Positions 1-8,113 of a stretch of DNA of 16,696 bases are shown in pieces. This stretch comes from Flavobacterium psychrophilum. GTDB taxonomy: Bacteria; Bacteroidota; Bacteroidia; Flavobacteriales; Flavobacteriaceae. Numbering within the stretch: the stretch's first letter is position 1; every line of letters begins with the position of its first letter. The translations under genes and the position numbers were made by a program. The stretch lies in contig CAMCTL010000065.1 of NCBI GenBank assembly GCA_945878515.1, forward strand, positions 1 to 16,696, in the 5' to 3' direction. Under the pieces are notes generated by a model, which was given only the letters and a program-made list of their open reading frames with translations, did no database searches and was not told the origin of the DNA.

Positions 1-1177
1 TGAAATCTTCATAAAAAGTATCAGCTGGAAAAAAAACAGACATATTTTCCATAGAAAAATTAGACTCTTTTTTGGACTTTACAAAATATTTAGAAACTGA
101 TTCCTTTTCGATAATAACGGGCAAAACCTCGTGAGCAATTGGAACAGTAACGGAAGTTAAATTACCAAAAAAATCTGAAATCTCAACTCGATATTGTGTC
201 GTCAAATTAGGTGTAACATTAATAACTCCATTTGAAGCATCAGATTTGATAATGCTTAATTTATAAGGACTTTTCATATATAATTTTTGCACCCTTTGAT
301 ACGTTTTCTTATACATAGAATAATCAATTAAGGCATTGACATATCGCATTTCGTCAAAGGAATAAGTGTCAAATTGATAACCAAAATTGGGAACTCCATT
401 CGTAAATGTTTGAACTTTGTACACTCCATTTTTATTAAATGAAACATCGTCATAATCGAAAGTATTAACGCCAAAGCCAATTTGTCCATCTGCCAGTACT
501 TTATCAGCCAAATAAGTTCCATCTTTTTGCAAAACAAGGCTCAACAACAATGGTCTTTTGGACTGATTTACCGTACTTGTGTTGTCAAGAGGATAGACAT
601 ATATATTGTAAATAATTGGCTTTTTAGTATCTTTCAACAATTCATTAAAACCAAAAAGCATTGGATTTATTATGTTTTCTGTGATATTATCTCTAAACTC
701 GAAATGCAAATGCGGTCCTTCAGAAGCGCCACTATTACCAGTCAAACCAATGATTTGTCCTTTTTTGACAACCAATTCATTAGGCTTGAGATACCTTTCA
801 ATTTCAAAAGCTTGATCTTGATAATGTGCCTTCTTAATATATTTATCAATCGAATCGGTTGCTTTTTGCAAATGCCCATAAACGGATGTGTAACCATTTG
901 GGTGCGTAATATACAAGGTTTTTCCGTTTCCAAAAGTAGAAATTTTAACTCTCGAGACATAACCATCAGCAACAGCATAAACCGCTAATCCTTCTCTCTG
1001 TTGCGTTTTCAAATCAAAACCAGCATGAAAATGATTGGGTCTCAACTCTCCGAAATTTCCAGATAATTGCATTGGAATATCCAAAGGAGGTCTGAAATAA
1101 TCTTTTGGATAGGTAATTTGTGCACTACAGGAAGCACAAAAAAGTATGAAAAATAAGTAGCATTTCATAAATTTCAT
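1..1177 (-). CDS. M23/LytM-family metallopeptidase, 5' part only (3' end beyond window)
   Basis: The reading frame is open from an ATG at 1177 to the window edge, about 392 codons, so the C-terminus is missing. The N-terminus is a secretion signal, ending near residues 14-20 in C-A-S-C-S-A-Q. It could be a lipobox (Cys17, but with an unusual Cys at -3) or a signal peptidase I site. The LytM core is clear: HAGFD near residues 51-55 and HLHFEF near 156-161 give the usual zinc ligands (H, D and the second H), and a YGHL motif lies near residues 100-103. The region around residues 35-60 reads like Flavobacteriaceae M23 peptidases, which cut peptidoglycan peptides in the periplasm. The rest of the visible protein is a non-catalytic C-terminal part typical of long members. 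A second in-frame ATG at 1168 is an equally possible start. The gene diverges from the zapA block. The family call is firm; the substrate is inferred. Confidence 0.88.
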   Translation of the reverse strand, partial: MKFMKCYLFFILFCASCSAQITYPKDYFRPPLDIPMQLSGNFGELRPNHFHAGFDLKTQQREGLAVYAVADGYVSRVKISTFGNGKTLYITHPNGYTSVYGHLQKATDSIDKYIKKAHYQDQAFEIERYLKPNELVVKKGQIIGLTGNSGASEGPHLHFEFRDNITENIINPMLFGFNELLKDTKKPIIYNIYVYPLDNTSTVNQSKRPLLLSLVLQKDGTYLADKVLADGQIGFGVNTFDYDDVSFNKNGVYKVQTFTNGVPNFGYQFDTYSFDEMRYVNALIDYSMYKKTYQRVQKLYMKSPYKLSIIKSDASNGVINVTPNLTTQYRVEISDFFGNLTSVTVPIAHEVLPVIIEKESVSKYFVKSKKESNFSMENMSVFFPADTFYEDF

Positions 1178-1288
1178 TTTTGCTAAGATAAATAAAAGTA
1201 GCTAACAATTTATTTTAAAATCCCAAAAATCATAATCATCTGTAATACCGCTAATTGTTTTTTTTTGGATAAAAAAGCCAGTAAAATA

Positions 1289-1318
1289 TTGTAATAATAA
1301 AAAGGAATATTAACTTTG
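1289..1318 (+). promoter_or_regulatory. Flavobacterial promoter for the coiled-coil gene-zapA block
   Basis: TTG at 1289-1291 and TAACTTTG at 1311-1318 are separated by 19 nt. This matches the Bacteroidota -33/-7 consensus (TTG ... TAnnTTTG) exactly. The start codon at 1347 lies 28 nt downstream, so the leader is about 20 nt. The same TTG-N19-TAACTTTG form recurs before the gene at 14369. Confidence 0.75.
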
Positions 1319-1346
1319 TCAGATTAAGTAATACTTAGTTCGCATT

Positions 1347-1637
1347 ATGAGTGAGATTGCAGGGATAATTGATAATCTTGAAAATAAAATTGATAAACTA
1401 TTAATGAAAATTAATAGCTTGGATAAAAAATCTCAAGATTTGAATATTGAATTAGCAAAATCTACACATATTTTACAAAATCAGTCTCAAGAAATTGAAG
1501 ACTTGAAAGTAAAATATGAAACACTAAAAATAGCCAACGCGTTACTTGGCAGTGAAAATCACAAAAGAGATACAAAATCTAAAATAAATTCATTAATTCG
1601 TGAAATTGATTACTGCATAGCGCAGCTAGCAGATTAA
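1347..1637 (+). CDS. small coiled-coil protein encoded directly upstream of zapA
   Basis: This 96-aa protein is almost entirely predicted coiled coil: heptad-spaced I/L residues run from about residue 5 to 75 (for example NLENKIDKLLMKINSL), with no signal peptide and no membrane segment. The C-terminus (KINSLIREIDYCIAQLAD) is the best conserved-looking part. It lies 7 nt before zapA and downstream of a strong promoter, so the two are almost certainly co-transcribed. From memory, a short coiled-coil gene regularly precedes zapA in Flavobacteriia. By position and shape it could act like the ZapB partner of ZapA at the division ring, but there is no sequence proof of homology to ZapB. It is a real gene by codon pattern and context; its function is inferred only. 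Confidence 0.8.
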   Translation: MSEIAGIIDNLENKIDKLLMKINSLDKKSQDLNIELAKSTHILQNQSQEIEDLKVKYETLKIANALLGSENHKRDTKSKINSLIREIDYCIAQLAD

Positions 1638-1644
1638 TACAAAT

Positions 1645-1938
1645 ATGGACGAAAAGCTTAAAATTAAGATATCGATTGCGGACAGAGTTTATCCATTGAC
1701 GGTAGAACTCTCTCAAGAAGAAGGGCTAAGAAGTGCTTCAAAAAAAATTGATATTATGATAAAGCAATTTGAAGAAAATTATGCCGTTCGTGACAAACAA
1801 GATGTATTAGCCATGTGTGCTTTACAATTTGCCTCACAAACAGAACAAAAACAAATTGATAATGCCATAGATGGTGCAGCTACTATCGAAAGGATAAAAA
1901 AAATCAATTCGAAATTAGATCAATATCTCCAAGATTAA
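1645..1938 (+). CDS. zapA: cell division protein ZapA
   Basis: The 97-aa length is normal for ZapA. The N-terminus (KLKIKISIADRVYPLTVE) is the beta-strand half that opens ZapA proteins. It is followed by the E-E-x-L-R-x-A-[AS]-K-K-I-[DN] helix, and residues 55-95 form the C-terminal dimerisation helix (LAMCALQFA ... LDQYL). ZapA binds FtsZ and promotes bundling of protofilaments at the cytoplasmic division ring. The gene sits 7 nt after the coiled-coil gene and 25-30 nt before the structured RNA. A gene order of zapA followed by 6S RNA is also known in proteobacteria, which supports both calls. Confidence 0.9.
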   Translation: MDEKLKIKISIADRVYPLTVELSQEEGLRSASKKIDIMIKQFEENYAVRDKQDVLAMCALQFASQTEQKQIDNAIDGAATIERIKKINSKLDQYLQD

Positions 1939-1962
1939 ACACGTTCTTTACAGAAACTAAGA

Positions 1963-2126
1963 TACTGCCTACATTAGTTCACATTTGGTAAACTCAACAC
2001 TAATCAATTAGAATGAGCAAATCATCGCTACTAAAGCAAGCCAATTCAGTTTGGAAGCTTGAACAGCGAGTTAGCTCAAAACTTGCATTTCCGAGTTTAT
2101 TCAAGCAATCTAATGTAGGCTTTTTT
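1963..2126 (+). ncRNA. ssrS: probable 6S RNA (6S-Flavo type) between zapA and rny
   Basis: A perfect 11-bp closing stem pairs GCCTACATTAG (1967-1977) with CTAATGTAGGC (2110-2120), followed by a T6 run. Inside it, an interrupted second stem pairs about 1985-1995 with 2093-2104 (TAAACTC with GAGTTTA plus flanking pairs). Further in, GCAAG (2036-2040) pairs with CTTGC (2082-2086), and GAG-TTAG-CTC can form a small hairpin near 2068-2077. The result is a long rod broken by internal loops, as in 6S RNA, which mimics an open promoter and sequesters RNA polymerase holoenzyme. The position directly after zapA supports this. The alternative is an attenuator or leader element of rny, whose start codon lies only 26 nt after the stem. 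No independent promoter matching the consensus was found, so it may be processed from the zapA transcript. Confidence 0.62.
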
Positions 2127-2146
2127 ATATATAAATTTTAACAACT

Positions 2147-3709
2147 ATGGACATTTTAACAATAATTATTTCAGGTATTTCGGGTGTTGCGGGCGGTTTT
2201 GGTATCGCCAAAATAATTGAAAAAAGTAACATTTCAAATTTGATCAAAAGCGCAAAGAAAGAAGCTTCTTCTATTTTGAAAGATGCTAATCTTGAAGCCG
2301 AAAACATCAAAAAAGATAAAATTCTTCAAGCAAAGGAGAAATTTATCGAATTGAAATCAGAACACGAACAAGTAATTCTATCGCGTGATCAGAAGATGGC
2401 CGAAGTGGAAAAAAGAATTCGTGACAAGGAATCGCAAGTTTCGAATGAATTGTCGAAAGCTAAAAAAGTAAATGACGATTATGAAGCGAGAACAATAGAG
2501 TACAATTCTAAAATCGAAACTTTAGACAAAAAACAAGCCGAAGTTGAAAAATTGCACAAAAGCCATCTTCAACAATTGGAAGTTATCGCGGGCTTATCTA
2601 CGGAAGATGCTAAAAGTCAACTGATTGAAGGTTTGAGGGCAGAAGCCAAAACTCAAGCGATGTCGCATATTCAAGATACTATCGAAGAAGCCAAATTAAC
2701 AGCACAACAAGAGGCTAAAAAAATCATCATCAACACCATTCAAAGAGTTGGTACAGAAGAAGCTGTAGAAAACTGCGTATCAGTTTTTAACATCGAATCG
2801 GATGATGTAAAAGGTAGAATTATTGGTCGTGAAGGAAGAAATATCAGAGCAATTGAGGCCGCAACAGGCGTTGAAATCATTGTAGATGACACTCCAGAAG
2901 CTATTATTCTTTCTTGTTTTGATCCAGTACGTAGAGAAATTGCTCGTTTAGCATTGCACAAATTGGTAACTGACGGACGTATTCACCCAGCACGTATTGA
3001 AGAAGTAGTGGCAAAAACCACAAAACAAATTGACGACGAAATTATTGAAGTAGGAAAACGTACCGTTATTGACTTAGGAATTCACGGTTTACACCCTGAA
3101 TTGATTAAAGTGGTGGGGCGAATGAAATACCGTTCGTCTTACGGACAAAATTTATTGCAACACTCTCGCGAAGTTTCTAAGCTTTGTGGAATTATGGCAG
3201 CCGAATTAGGATTGAATGTAAAGCTCGCCAAAAGAGCTGGACTATTGCACGACATTGGTAAAGTTCCAGATGCCGAAAGCGATTTACCACATGCATTATT
3301 AGGAATGCAATGGGCTGAGAAATATGGCGAAAAAGAAGAGGTTTGCAATGCTATCGGAGCGCACCATGACGAAATCGAAATGAAATCAATGTTGTCTCCA
3401 ATCGTGCAGGTTTGTGATGCTATTTCTGGTGCAAGACCAGGTGCAAGAAGACAAGTCTTGGATTCTTATATCCAACGTTTGAAAGACCTTGAGGAAGTAG
3501 CTTATGGTTTTGGCGGCGTAAAAAATGCTTATGCAATTCAGGCTGGTAGAGAACTTCGTGTGATTGTAGAAAGTGAAAAAGTTTCTGATGAAAATGCGGC
3601 CACTTTATCTTTTGAAATTTCACAAAAAATTCAAACCGAAATGACCTATCCAGGTCAAGTAAAAGTGACTGTAATTAGAGAAACTAGAGCGGTAAATATT
3701 GCTAAATAG
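2147..3709 (+). CDS. rny: ribonuclease Y
   Basis: The 520-aa length is exactly that of typical RNase Y. The order of parts is: one N-terminal membrane segment (residues 3-25, followed by K-rich sequence), a long charged coiled coil (about 30-150), a KH domain ([15 protein letters not shown] near 222-236), an HD domain with HDIGK at 368-372, and a conserved C-terminal domain ending near [18 protein letters not shown]368 and D369 have the same numbering as the catalytic metal-binding pair of the Bacillus subtilis enzyme. RNase Y is a membrane-anchored endoribonuclease that starts mRNA decay. The start at 2147 gives the membrane helix at residue 3 and is well supported. A strong terminator follows at 3739-3781. 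The last 28 codons are duplicated as a broken copy at 14071-14154. Confidence 0.97.
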   Translation: MDILTIIISGISGVAGGFGIAKIIEKSNISNLIKSAKKEASSILKDANLEAENIKKDKILQAKEKFIELKSEHEQVILSRDQKMAEVEKRIRDKESQVSNELSKAKKVNDDYEARTIEYNSKIETLDKKQAEVEKLHKSHLQQLEVIAGLSTEDAKSQLIEGLRAEAKTQAMSHIQDTIEEAKLTAQQEAKKIIINTIQRVGTEEAVENCVSVFNIESDDVKGRIIGREGRNIRAIEAATGVEIIVDDTPEAIILSCFDPVRREIARLALHKLVTDGRIHPARIEEVVAKTTKQIDDEIIEVGKRTVIDLGIHGLHPELIKVVGRMKYRSSYGQNLLQHSREVSKLCGIMAAELGLNVKLAKRAGLLHDIGKVPDAESDLPHALLGMQWAEKYGEKEEVCNAIGAHHDEIEMKSMLSPIVQVCDAISGARPGARRQVLDSYIQRLKDLEEVAYGFGGVKNAYAIQAGRELRVIVESEKVSDENAATLSFEISQKIQTEMTYPGQVKVTVIRETRAVNIAK

Positions 3710-3738
3710 ATTTCAGATAATTTCTAAGTTTTTTAAAT

Positions 3739-3781
3739 TCCAAATTTCAATTATTTATAGTTGGGGTTTGGATTTTTTTTT
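3739..3781 (+). terminator. intrinsic terminator of rny
   Basis: TCCAAATTTCAA (3739-3750) pairs with TTGGGGTTTGGA (3761-3772) over 12 positions, counting G-U pairs. The loop is 10 nt, and a run of nine T follows (3773-3781). It begins 30 nt after the rny stop codon. A similar hairpin follows the duplicated rny tail at 14185-14219. Confidence 0.85.
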
Positions 3782-3785
3782 GATA

Positions 3786-4201
3786 CATTACCGAACTGCC
3801 AATAATAACAGTAGTTAAACCTGAACAATACTGAAATGCTAGTTAACAAATACTCGTTACCGTGTTGCTGATAGTAAACGAATTCAAACTTATACAACAT
3901 ACAAATGCTTCACTTTTAGTATTAATTACCGAGTTGGAAATAATTGCTGAAGGTAAATTATGAACTTTGCTTATAGATGAATCGCAATACTAGTTACCTC
4001 ATTGGTAATGCCAGCAACTACAACAGAACTGGGTATATTTGCGACACCTACAAAATTTTGATTCCCCTCAGATACTTCAACTGTAGAATAAGAGTTAATT
4101 TTAAAATATAACCCTCCCGACAGGATGATAGACTCCACAGTTTACCCAAACCAGTACAAGCTACATAGAAATAGCTAATACCTATGTGATTTTGTTTTCA
4201 G
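3786..4201 (-). pseudogene. decayed 5' fragment of a BspA-like LRR surface protein
   Basis: Read on the minus strand, this stretch aligns base by base with the 5' end of the intact LRR gene next to it (start at 7963). The initiation codon has become CTG (4201-4199) before AAAACAAAA. The signal-peptide Gln codon is TAA, and at least two frameshifts and further stops follow. Across frames one can still read T-V-E-S-I-I-L-S-G-G-L-Y-F, then V-E-V-S-E-G-N-Q-N-F-V-G-V-A-N-I-P-S, then LRR units such as TKSEAFVCCISLNSFTISN and LAFQYCSGLTTVIIGSS. TTACCG/TTACC starts recur at a 69-nt period near 3788, 3857 and 3926, matching the 23-residue LRR unit. The fragment ends abruptly against the rny terminator, so the rest of the gene is lost. 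There is no chance of a functional product. Confidence 0.85.
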
Positions 4202-4257
4202 ATTTTTTTTAAAATTCTACCTAATGTTTTAAGATTTTTTGAACGCAGAACTTATTA

Positions 4258-4290
4258 ATTAAAAAGGCCGCCAATAATGACGACCTTTCT
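4258..4290 (-). terminator. intrinsic terminator of the LRR/LamG gene
   Basis: On the minus-strand RNA, AAAGGUCGUCA and UGGCGGCCUUU (4263-4288) form an 11-bp stem with two G-U pairs and a 4-nt loop, followed by UUUUUAAUUA. It lies 27 nt past the stop codon of the minus-strand gene that ends at 4316. Confidence 0.85.
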
Positions 4291-4315
4291 ATAGTTAAAA
4301 ATTAAAACTTATTCA

Positions 4316-7300
4316 TTATTTTTTTATTACTTTAATAGTTTTTGAGCTGTTGTTTGAGGTCACTTCTACAAAATAAACACCTTTACTCATACCTGACATA
4401 TCCACTTTAACTGCATTTTCATTCAATTTTTTGAAATACAATTGTCGTCCCATGATGTCAGTTACCTTAACACTTGTCAAACCATAAGAATAAGACAAAT
4501 TCAATTCATCACTAACTGGGTTTGGATAGTAGGCAAAAGCTTTGTTATCAAACTTATTAACAACTAATGACCCTGATAAATCATACAACGCCTTTATTTC
4601 AGTACTATCTAGCGTTCTTCCGTAAATAGCTACATCATCCAAAACACCGTTTAAATAGTATTCAAAGCTACCAACAGGTAATTTACCTAGATTAATCGCA
4701 CCAGATGAGGTGGCTAAAGGGGCAGTAAACGGTGTTGTACCCACTAATTCCCCATCTACATAAAACTTAAAGAAACCACCACCAAGCGTAAAGGAAATAT
4801 GGTGCCATTCAGGTTGAGGCACTGGATATTTTAGTGTAGTTTCAAACCCAACTCCTTTTCCGCTCCTAAAACCGCTACCAAAGGTTTGAATAGAAGGACT
4901 AAACCACATACCAATATAGCCAGGTGCATAATCTCCATCTCTACTAAGAATAAACATTGCGTTGCTGTTAGAATTATTGCCCCAAGCATTTTTACCGTTA
5001 ACTTTTACCCAAAGAGAGAAAGTGGCAGTAGCAAGACCGTTGAGTGCTGCGATGTTTGGGCAGGTAATGAACTGATTAGACCCACTAAAATTATAAGCAC
5101 TATTAGCATTGCCAAACCTATCAGTAGTAAGCGTTGCTCCAGTGTTTACGCCGTTATTGCTATTACCACTATTATCGAGTGTGTTGCCGTTAAATGGATA
5201 CCATGCTATTAAACCATTGGTGGGTATACTATTGATAACAAAACCTGCCTTAGTGGCTGTACCTCCTGGAGTTGTAACACTTACGTTGCCACTTGCGCCA
5301 CTACCTACTACTGCGGTGATGGTTGTGTCATTTACTACTGTGAATGAAGTTGCGGCAGTACCGCCAAAACTTATTGCTGTAGCACCTGTAAAGTTAGTGC
5401 CAGTGATAGTTATAGTTGCGCCTTTTGCTGCTGTAGTAGGAGAAAAGGATGTAATTACAGGTGTTGCGATTACTTTTAAATCATACAATGCCTTTATTTC
5501 ATTACTATCCAGCGTTCTTCCGTAAATAGCTACATCATCTAAAACACCATTTAAATAGTATTCAAAGCTACCTGCAGGTAATTTACCTAGATTAATCGCA
5601 CCAGATGAGGTGGCTAAAGGGGCAGTAAACGGTGTTGTACCCACTAATTCCCCATCTACATAAAACTTAAAGAAACCACCACCAAGTGTAAAGGATATAT
5701 GATGCCAGTCAGGTTGGGGTATTGGGTATTTTAGGGTAGTTCCAAGCCCAACCCCTGTTCCGTTCCTAAAACCGCTTGCGAAAGTTTGCGTATTAGGACT
5801 AAATTGCATTCCAATATATCCGGAAGCATTATCGCGTTCTCTACTAAGAAAGTACATTGCATTGTTTACATCTGTACCATTATCCCATCTATTTTTACCA
5901 TTTACTTTTACCCACAAGGAGAAAGTGGCAGTTGCAAGACCGTTGAGAGCTGCAATGTTTGGACAGGTAATAAATTGTCCTGATCCACTAAAATTATAAG
6001 CGCTATTAGCATTGCCAAACCTATCGCTAGTAAGCGTTGCTCCAGTGTTTACGCCGTTATGGCTATTACCACTATTATCGAGTGTGTTGCCGTTAAATGG
6101 ATACCATGCTATTAAACCATTGGTGGGTATACTATTGATAACAAAACCTGCCTTAGTGGCTGTACCTCCTGGAGTTGTAACACTTACGTTGCCACTTGCA
6201 CCACTACCTACTACTGCGGTGATGGTTGTGTCATTTACTACAGTGAATGAAGTTGCCGCAGTACCGCCAAAACTAACTGCTGTAGCACCTGTAAAGCCTG
6301 TGCCAGTAAAGGTTACTGTTGCTCCTTTTGCTGCTTTAGAAGGCAGGAATGTGGTAATTGTTGGTGTTGCAACTGGTTCTAAAATACTGCCAAAATATTG
6401 CCATACTGCTGCTACTTTATAATTGGCCGCAGTTCCCGCTGGTACATAAAGAATTGCTTCAAAACCATAAGGATGAAACTCCACTTGTGTTGAACCATTT
6501 GCTCCTAGGTATTCCTCCTTTTTACTAAAAACACTTCGATCAATATTTAATGGGGTTATCCAATTCACGTTTACTGCCTTTAGACTTGTGCAATTGACAA
6601 ATGCCTCATTACCAATAACCATTACCGATTCAGGAATTGTAACCGATGTTAAACCGTAACAATCAGCGAATGCACTATGACCAATCCTAATTACTGAATT
6701 GGGTACAGTAACAGATGACAATTTTTGACAATTCTTAAAGGAGCTATCCCCAATAGTAGTTACCGAGTTTGGAATTGTAACCGATGTTAAACCAGAACAA
6801 CTAGCAAAAGTTTCAAACTCAATACTAGTTATCGAATTGGGGATAGTAACTGAAGTTAAACCGTAACAATAAGCAAATGCAGATCTAGCAATACTAGTTA
6901 CTGAATTGGGGATTGTAACCGAAGTTAAACCATAACAACCAGCAAATGCAGATGCACCAATACTAGTTACTGAATTGGGGATAGTAACTGATGTCATACC
7001 TCTACACCAATCAAAGGTATTATCCTCAATATTAGTTACCGAGTTTGGGATCGTGACCGATTCTAAACCATAACAAAAATAAAACGCATTTTTGCCAATA
7101 CTTGTTACCGAGTCTGGGATACTAACCGATGCTAAACTATAACAAGCGGCAAACGCATTTTTACCAATGCTTGTTACCGAGTTTGGGATTGATACAGATG
7201 TTAAACCTTTACAAGATTCAAAAGCATAATTTCTGATTGCTGTTACAATAAATGAATTGCCGTTATATGAAACACTAGGAGGAATTATGGTTGCACCTAC

Positions 7301-7963
7301 AAGTAATTTATTGCTTCCTACTACTACTTCATAAGGGATAGTTTCTTTATTAACTACATAATTAATTCCATTTACTACAAACTGCTGCCCTACTTGTATC
7401 TTGCCAACCACGGGAGCCGCTATTGGACTGAAATCTTTCCAAACTAATGCCGTTTGATAAGCTGCTTCAGAACCTGTTGGAACAAATAAAGCAATTGTTG
7501 AACGATCTAGATCAGCAAAGATGGATCTGTCACTGATCTTCAAAGGGATTGGCCAGTTTACTGTTACCGATGTTAAATCAGTACTTCCAAAAAAAGCGTA
7601 ATTGCCAATACTTGTGACTGAGCTTGGGATGCTAACAGCATTTAAGCTTTCACAATTAGAAAATGAACTTTCGCCGATAAGCAAAACCGAGTTGGGGATA
7701 GTAATCGATGTTAAACCACTCCCAAAAAAGGCGCTATCCACAATACTTGTTACAGCAAATGAATTTCCAGAATTTGAAACGGTTGCTGGAATCGTTGCCG
7801 CTCCAATAAAGCTTTTATTACTACTTACCGCCACTTCATAAGGCGTTGTAGCTTTGGTAACAACATAATTAATACCGCCCGCAGTATAAGTAGCTCCTAC
7901 TGTTTGCGAAAAAGAGTACCAGCACGAAATAAATGCCAAAACCAATGTAATTTTTGTTTTCAT
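4316..7963 (-). CDS. large T9SS-secreted surface protein: BspA-like LRRs, two IPT-LamG modules, C-terminal sorting domain
   Basis: This is a 1215-aa protein. Residues 1-20 are a signal peptide. Two related BspA-like blocks follow, each opening with G-G/N-I-N-Y-V-V-x-K ... P-Y-E-V and closing near Y-x-x-A-x-V-W-x-x-F. Block A (about 28-177) has two LRR_5 units. Block B (about 195-522) has nine consecutive 23-residue units of the form L-T-S-V-T-I-P-N-S-V-T-S-I-G-x-x-A-F-x-x-C-x-G. Next come IPT/TIG 1 (about 532-612), LamG/concanavalin-like 1 (616-829), IPT 2 (832-912), LamG 2 (916-1129) and a T9SS type A sorting domain (about 1143-1215, starting AYYPNPVSDELNLSY and ending IKVIKK). Such proteins cross the outer membrane through the T9SS and attach to the surface, usually as adhesins or glycan binders. 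No catalytic domain is visible. The two IPT-LamG modules are near-identical at DNA level. The start gives a proper signal peptide. The ligand is unknown. Confidence 0.93.
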   Translation of the reverse strand: MKTKITLVLAFISCWYSFSQTVGATYTAGGINYVVTKATTPYEVAVSSNKSFIGAATIPATVSNSGNSFAVTSIVDSAFFGSGLTSITIPNSVLLIGESSFSNCESLNAVSIPSSVTSIGNYAFFGSTDLTSVTVNWPIPLKISDRSIFADLDRSTIALFVPTGSEAAYQTALVWKDFSPIAAPVVGKIQVGQQFVVNGINYVVNKETIPYEVVVGSNKLLVGATIIPPSVSYNGNSFIVTAIRNYAFESCKGLTSVSIPNSVTSIGKNAFAACYSLASVSIPDSVTSIGKNAFYFCYGLESVTIPNSVTNIEDNTFDWCRGMTSVTIPNSVTSIGASAFAGCYGLTSVTIPNSVTSIARSAFAYCYGLTSVTIPNSITSIEFETFASCSGLTSVTIPNSVTTIGDSSFKNCQKLSSVTVPNSVIRIGHSAFADCYGLTSVTIPESVMVIGNEAFVNCTSLKAVNVNWITPLNIDRSVFSKKEEYLGANGSTQVEFHPYGFEAILYVPAGTAANYKVAAVWQYFGSILEPVATPTITTFLPSKAAKGATVTFTGTGFTGATAVSFGGTAATSFTVVNDTTITAVVGSGASGNVSVTTPGGTATKAGFVINSIPTNGLIAWYPFNGNTLDNSGNSHNGVNTGATLTSDRFGNANSAYNFSGSGQFITCPNIAALNGLATATFSLWVKVNGKNRWDNGTDVNNAMYFLSRERDNASGYIGMQFSPNTQTFASGFRNGTGVGLGTTLKYPIPQPDWHHISFTLGGGFFKFYVDGELVGTTPFTAPLATSSGAINLGKLPAGSFEYYLNGVLDDVAIYGRTLDSNEIKALYDLKVIATPVITSFSPTTAAKGATITITGTNFTGATAISFGGTAATSFTVVNDTTITAVVGSGASGNVSVTTPGGTATKAGFVINSIPTNGLIAWYPFNGNTLDNSGNSNNGVNTGATLTTDRFGNANSAYNFSGSNQFITCPNIAALNGLATATFSLWVKVNGKNAWGNNSNSNAMFILSRDGDYAPGYIGMWFSPSIQTFGSGFRSGKGVGFETTLKYPVPQPEWHHISFTLGGGFFKFYVDGELVGTTPFTAPLATSSGAINLGKLPVGSFEYYLNGVLDDVAIYGRTLDSTEIKALYDLSGSLVVNKFDNKAFAYYPNPVSDELNLSYSYGLTSVKVTDIMGRQLYFKKLNENAVKVDMSGMSKGVYFVEVTSNNSSKTIKVIKK
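4578..6345. repeat. two near-identical ~900-bp direct repeats within the LRR/LamG gene
   Basis: The stretch from 4578 (AAATCATACA) recurs at 5478, an offset of exactly 900 nt. By the end of the unit the offset is 903 nt (5418 against 6321), so one in-frame 3-nt indel separates them. Each copy encodes one IPT/TIG plus one LamG module. Long runs are identical, notably 5100-5400 against 6003-6300 (the LamG start and IPT), while the LamG middle (4870-5000 against 5770-5900) is more diverged. This fits internal duplication with patchy homogenisation. Confidence 0.9.
6580..7215. repeat. 69-bp tandem repeats encoding the BspA-like LRRs
   Basis: Nine in-frame 69-bp units encode 23-residue LRR_5 repeats. 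On the plus strand each shows a core resembling TTACCGAGTTTGGGATTGTA. Units near 6840-6980 are the most alike; outer units are more diverged. The same period appears in the pseudogene at 3786-4201. Confidence 0.88.
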
Positions 7964-7992
7964 ATTTTTTTGTTGTTTGTTTTCACCGCCAT

Positions 7993-8113
7993 CACGAACC
8001 CTTTCGTGTGGTAGCTTTTTGTTAAAGTAAATTTTATAGTTATAAAACGATTTTATAGTTGTTTTTTAGATTTTAGTCTTTACTTTTATTGTGTCCACAC
8101 GAAAGGATTCGTG
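7993..8113. repeat. MITE-like 121-bp segment with 19-bp inverted ends
   Basis: CACGAACCCTTTCGTGTGG (7993-8011) is the reverse complement of CCACACGAAAGGATTCGTG (8095-8113) with one mismatch in 19. The spacer is 83 bp of very AT-rich DNA containing two TTTTATAGTT copies. Each arm is itself a small hairpin (CACGAA, 4-nt loop, TTCGTG). It lies in the upstream region of the LRR/LamG gene, 29 bp from its start. There is no obvious target duplication. It could be a small non-autonomous element, a REP pair or a regulatory structure. Confidence 0.5.

Noticed and set aside
482..988. Plus-strand open frame of 168 codons opposite the M23 peptidase gene
   Set aside because: The minus-strand frame encodes clear LytM zinc-binding motifs, and the plus-strand product shows no recognisable domain.
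5109..6422. Plus-strand open frames opposite the IPT-LamG modules (5109-5525 and 6012-6422) with similar proteins
   Set aside because: They are antisense shadows of the duplicated modules; their similarity to each other simply reflects the 900-bp repeat.
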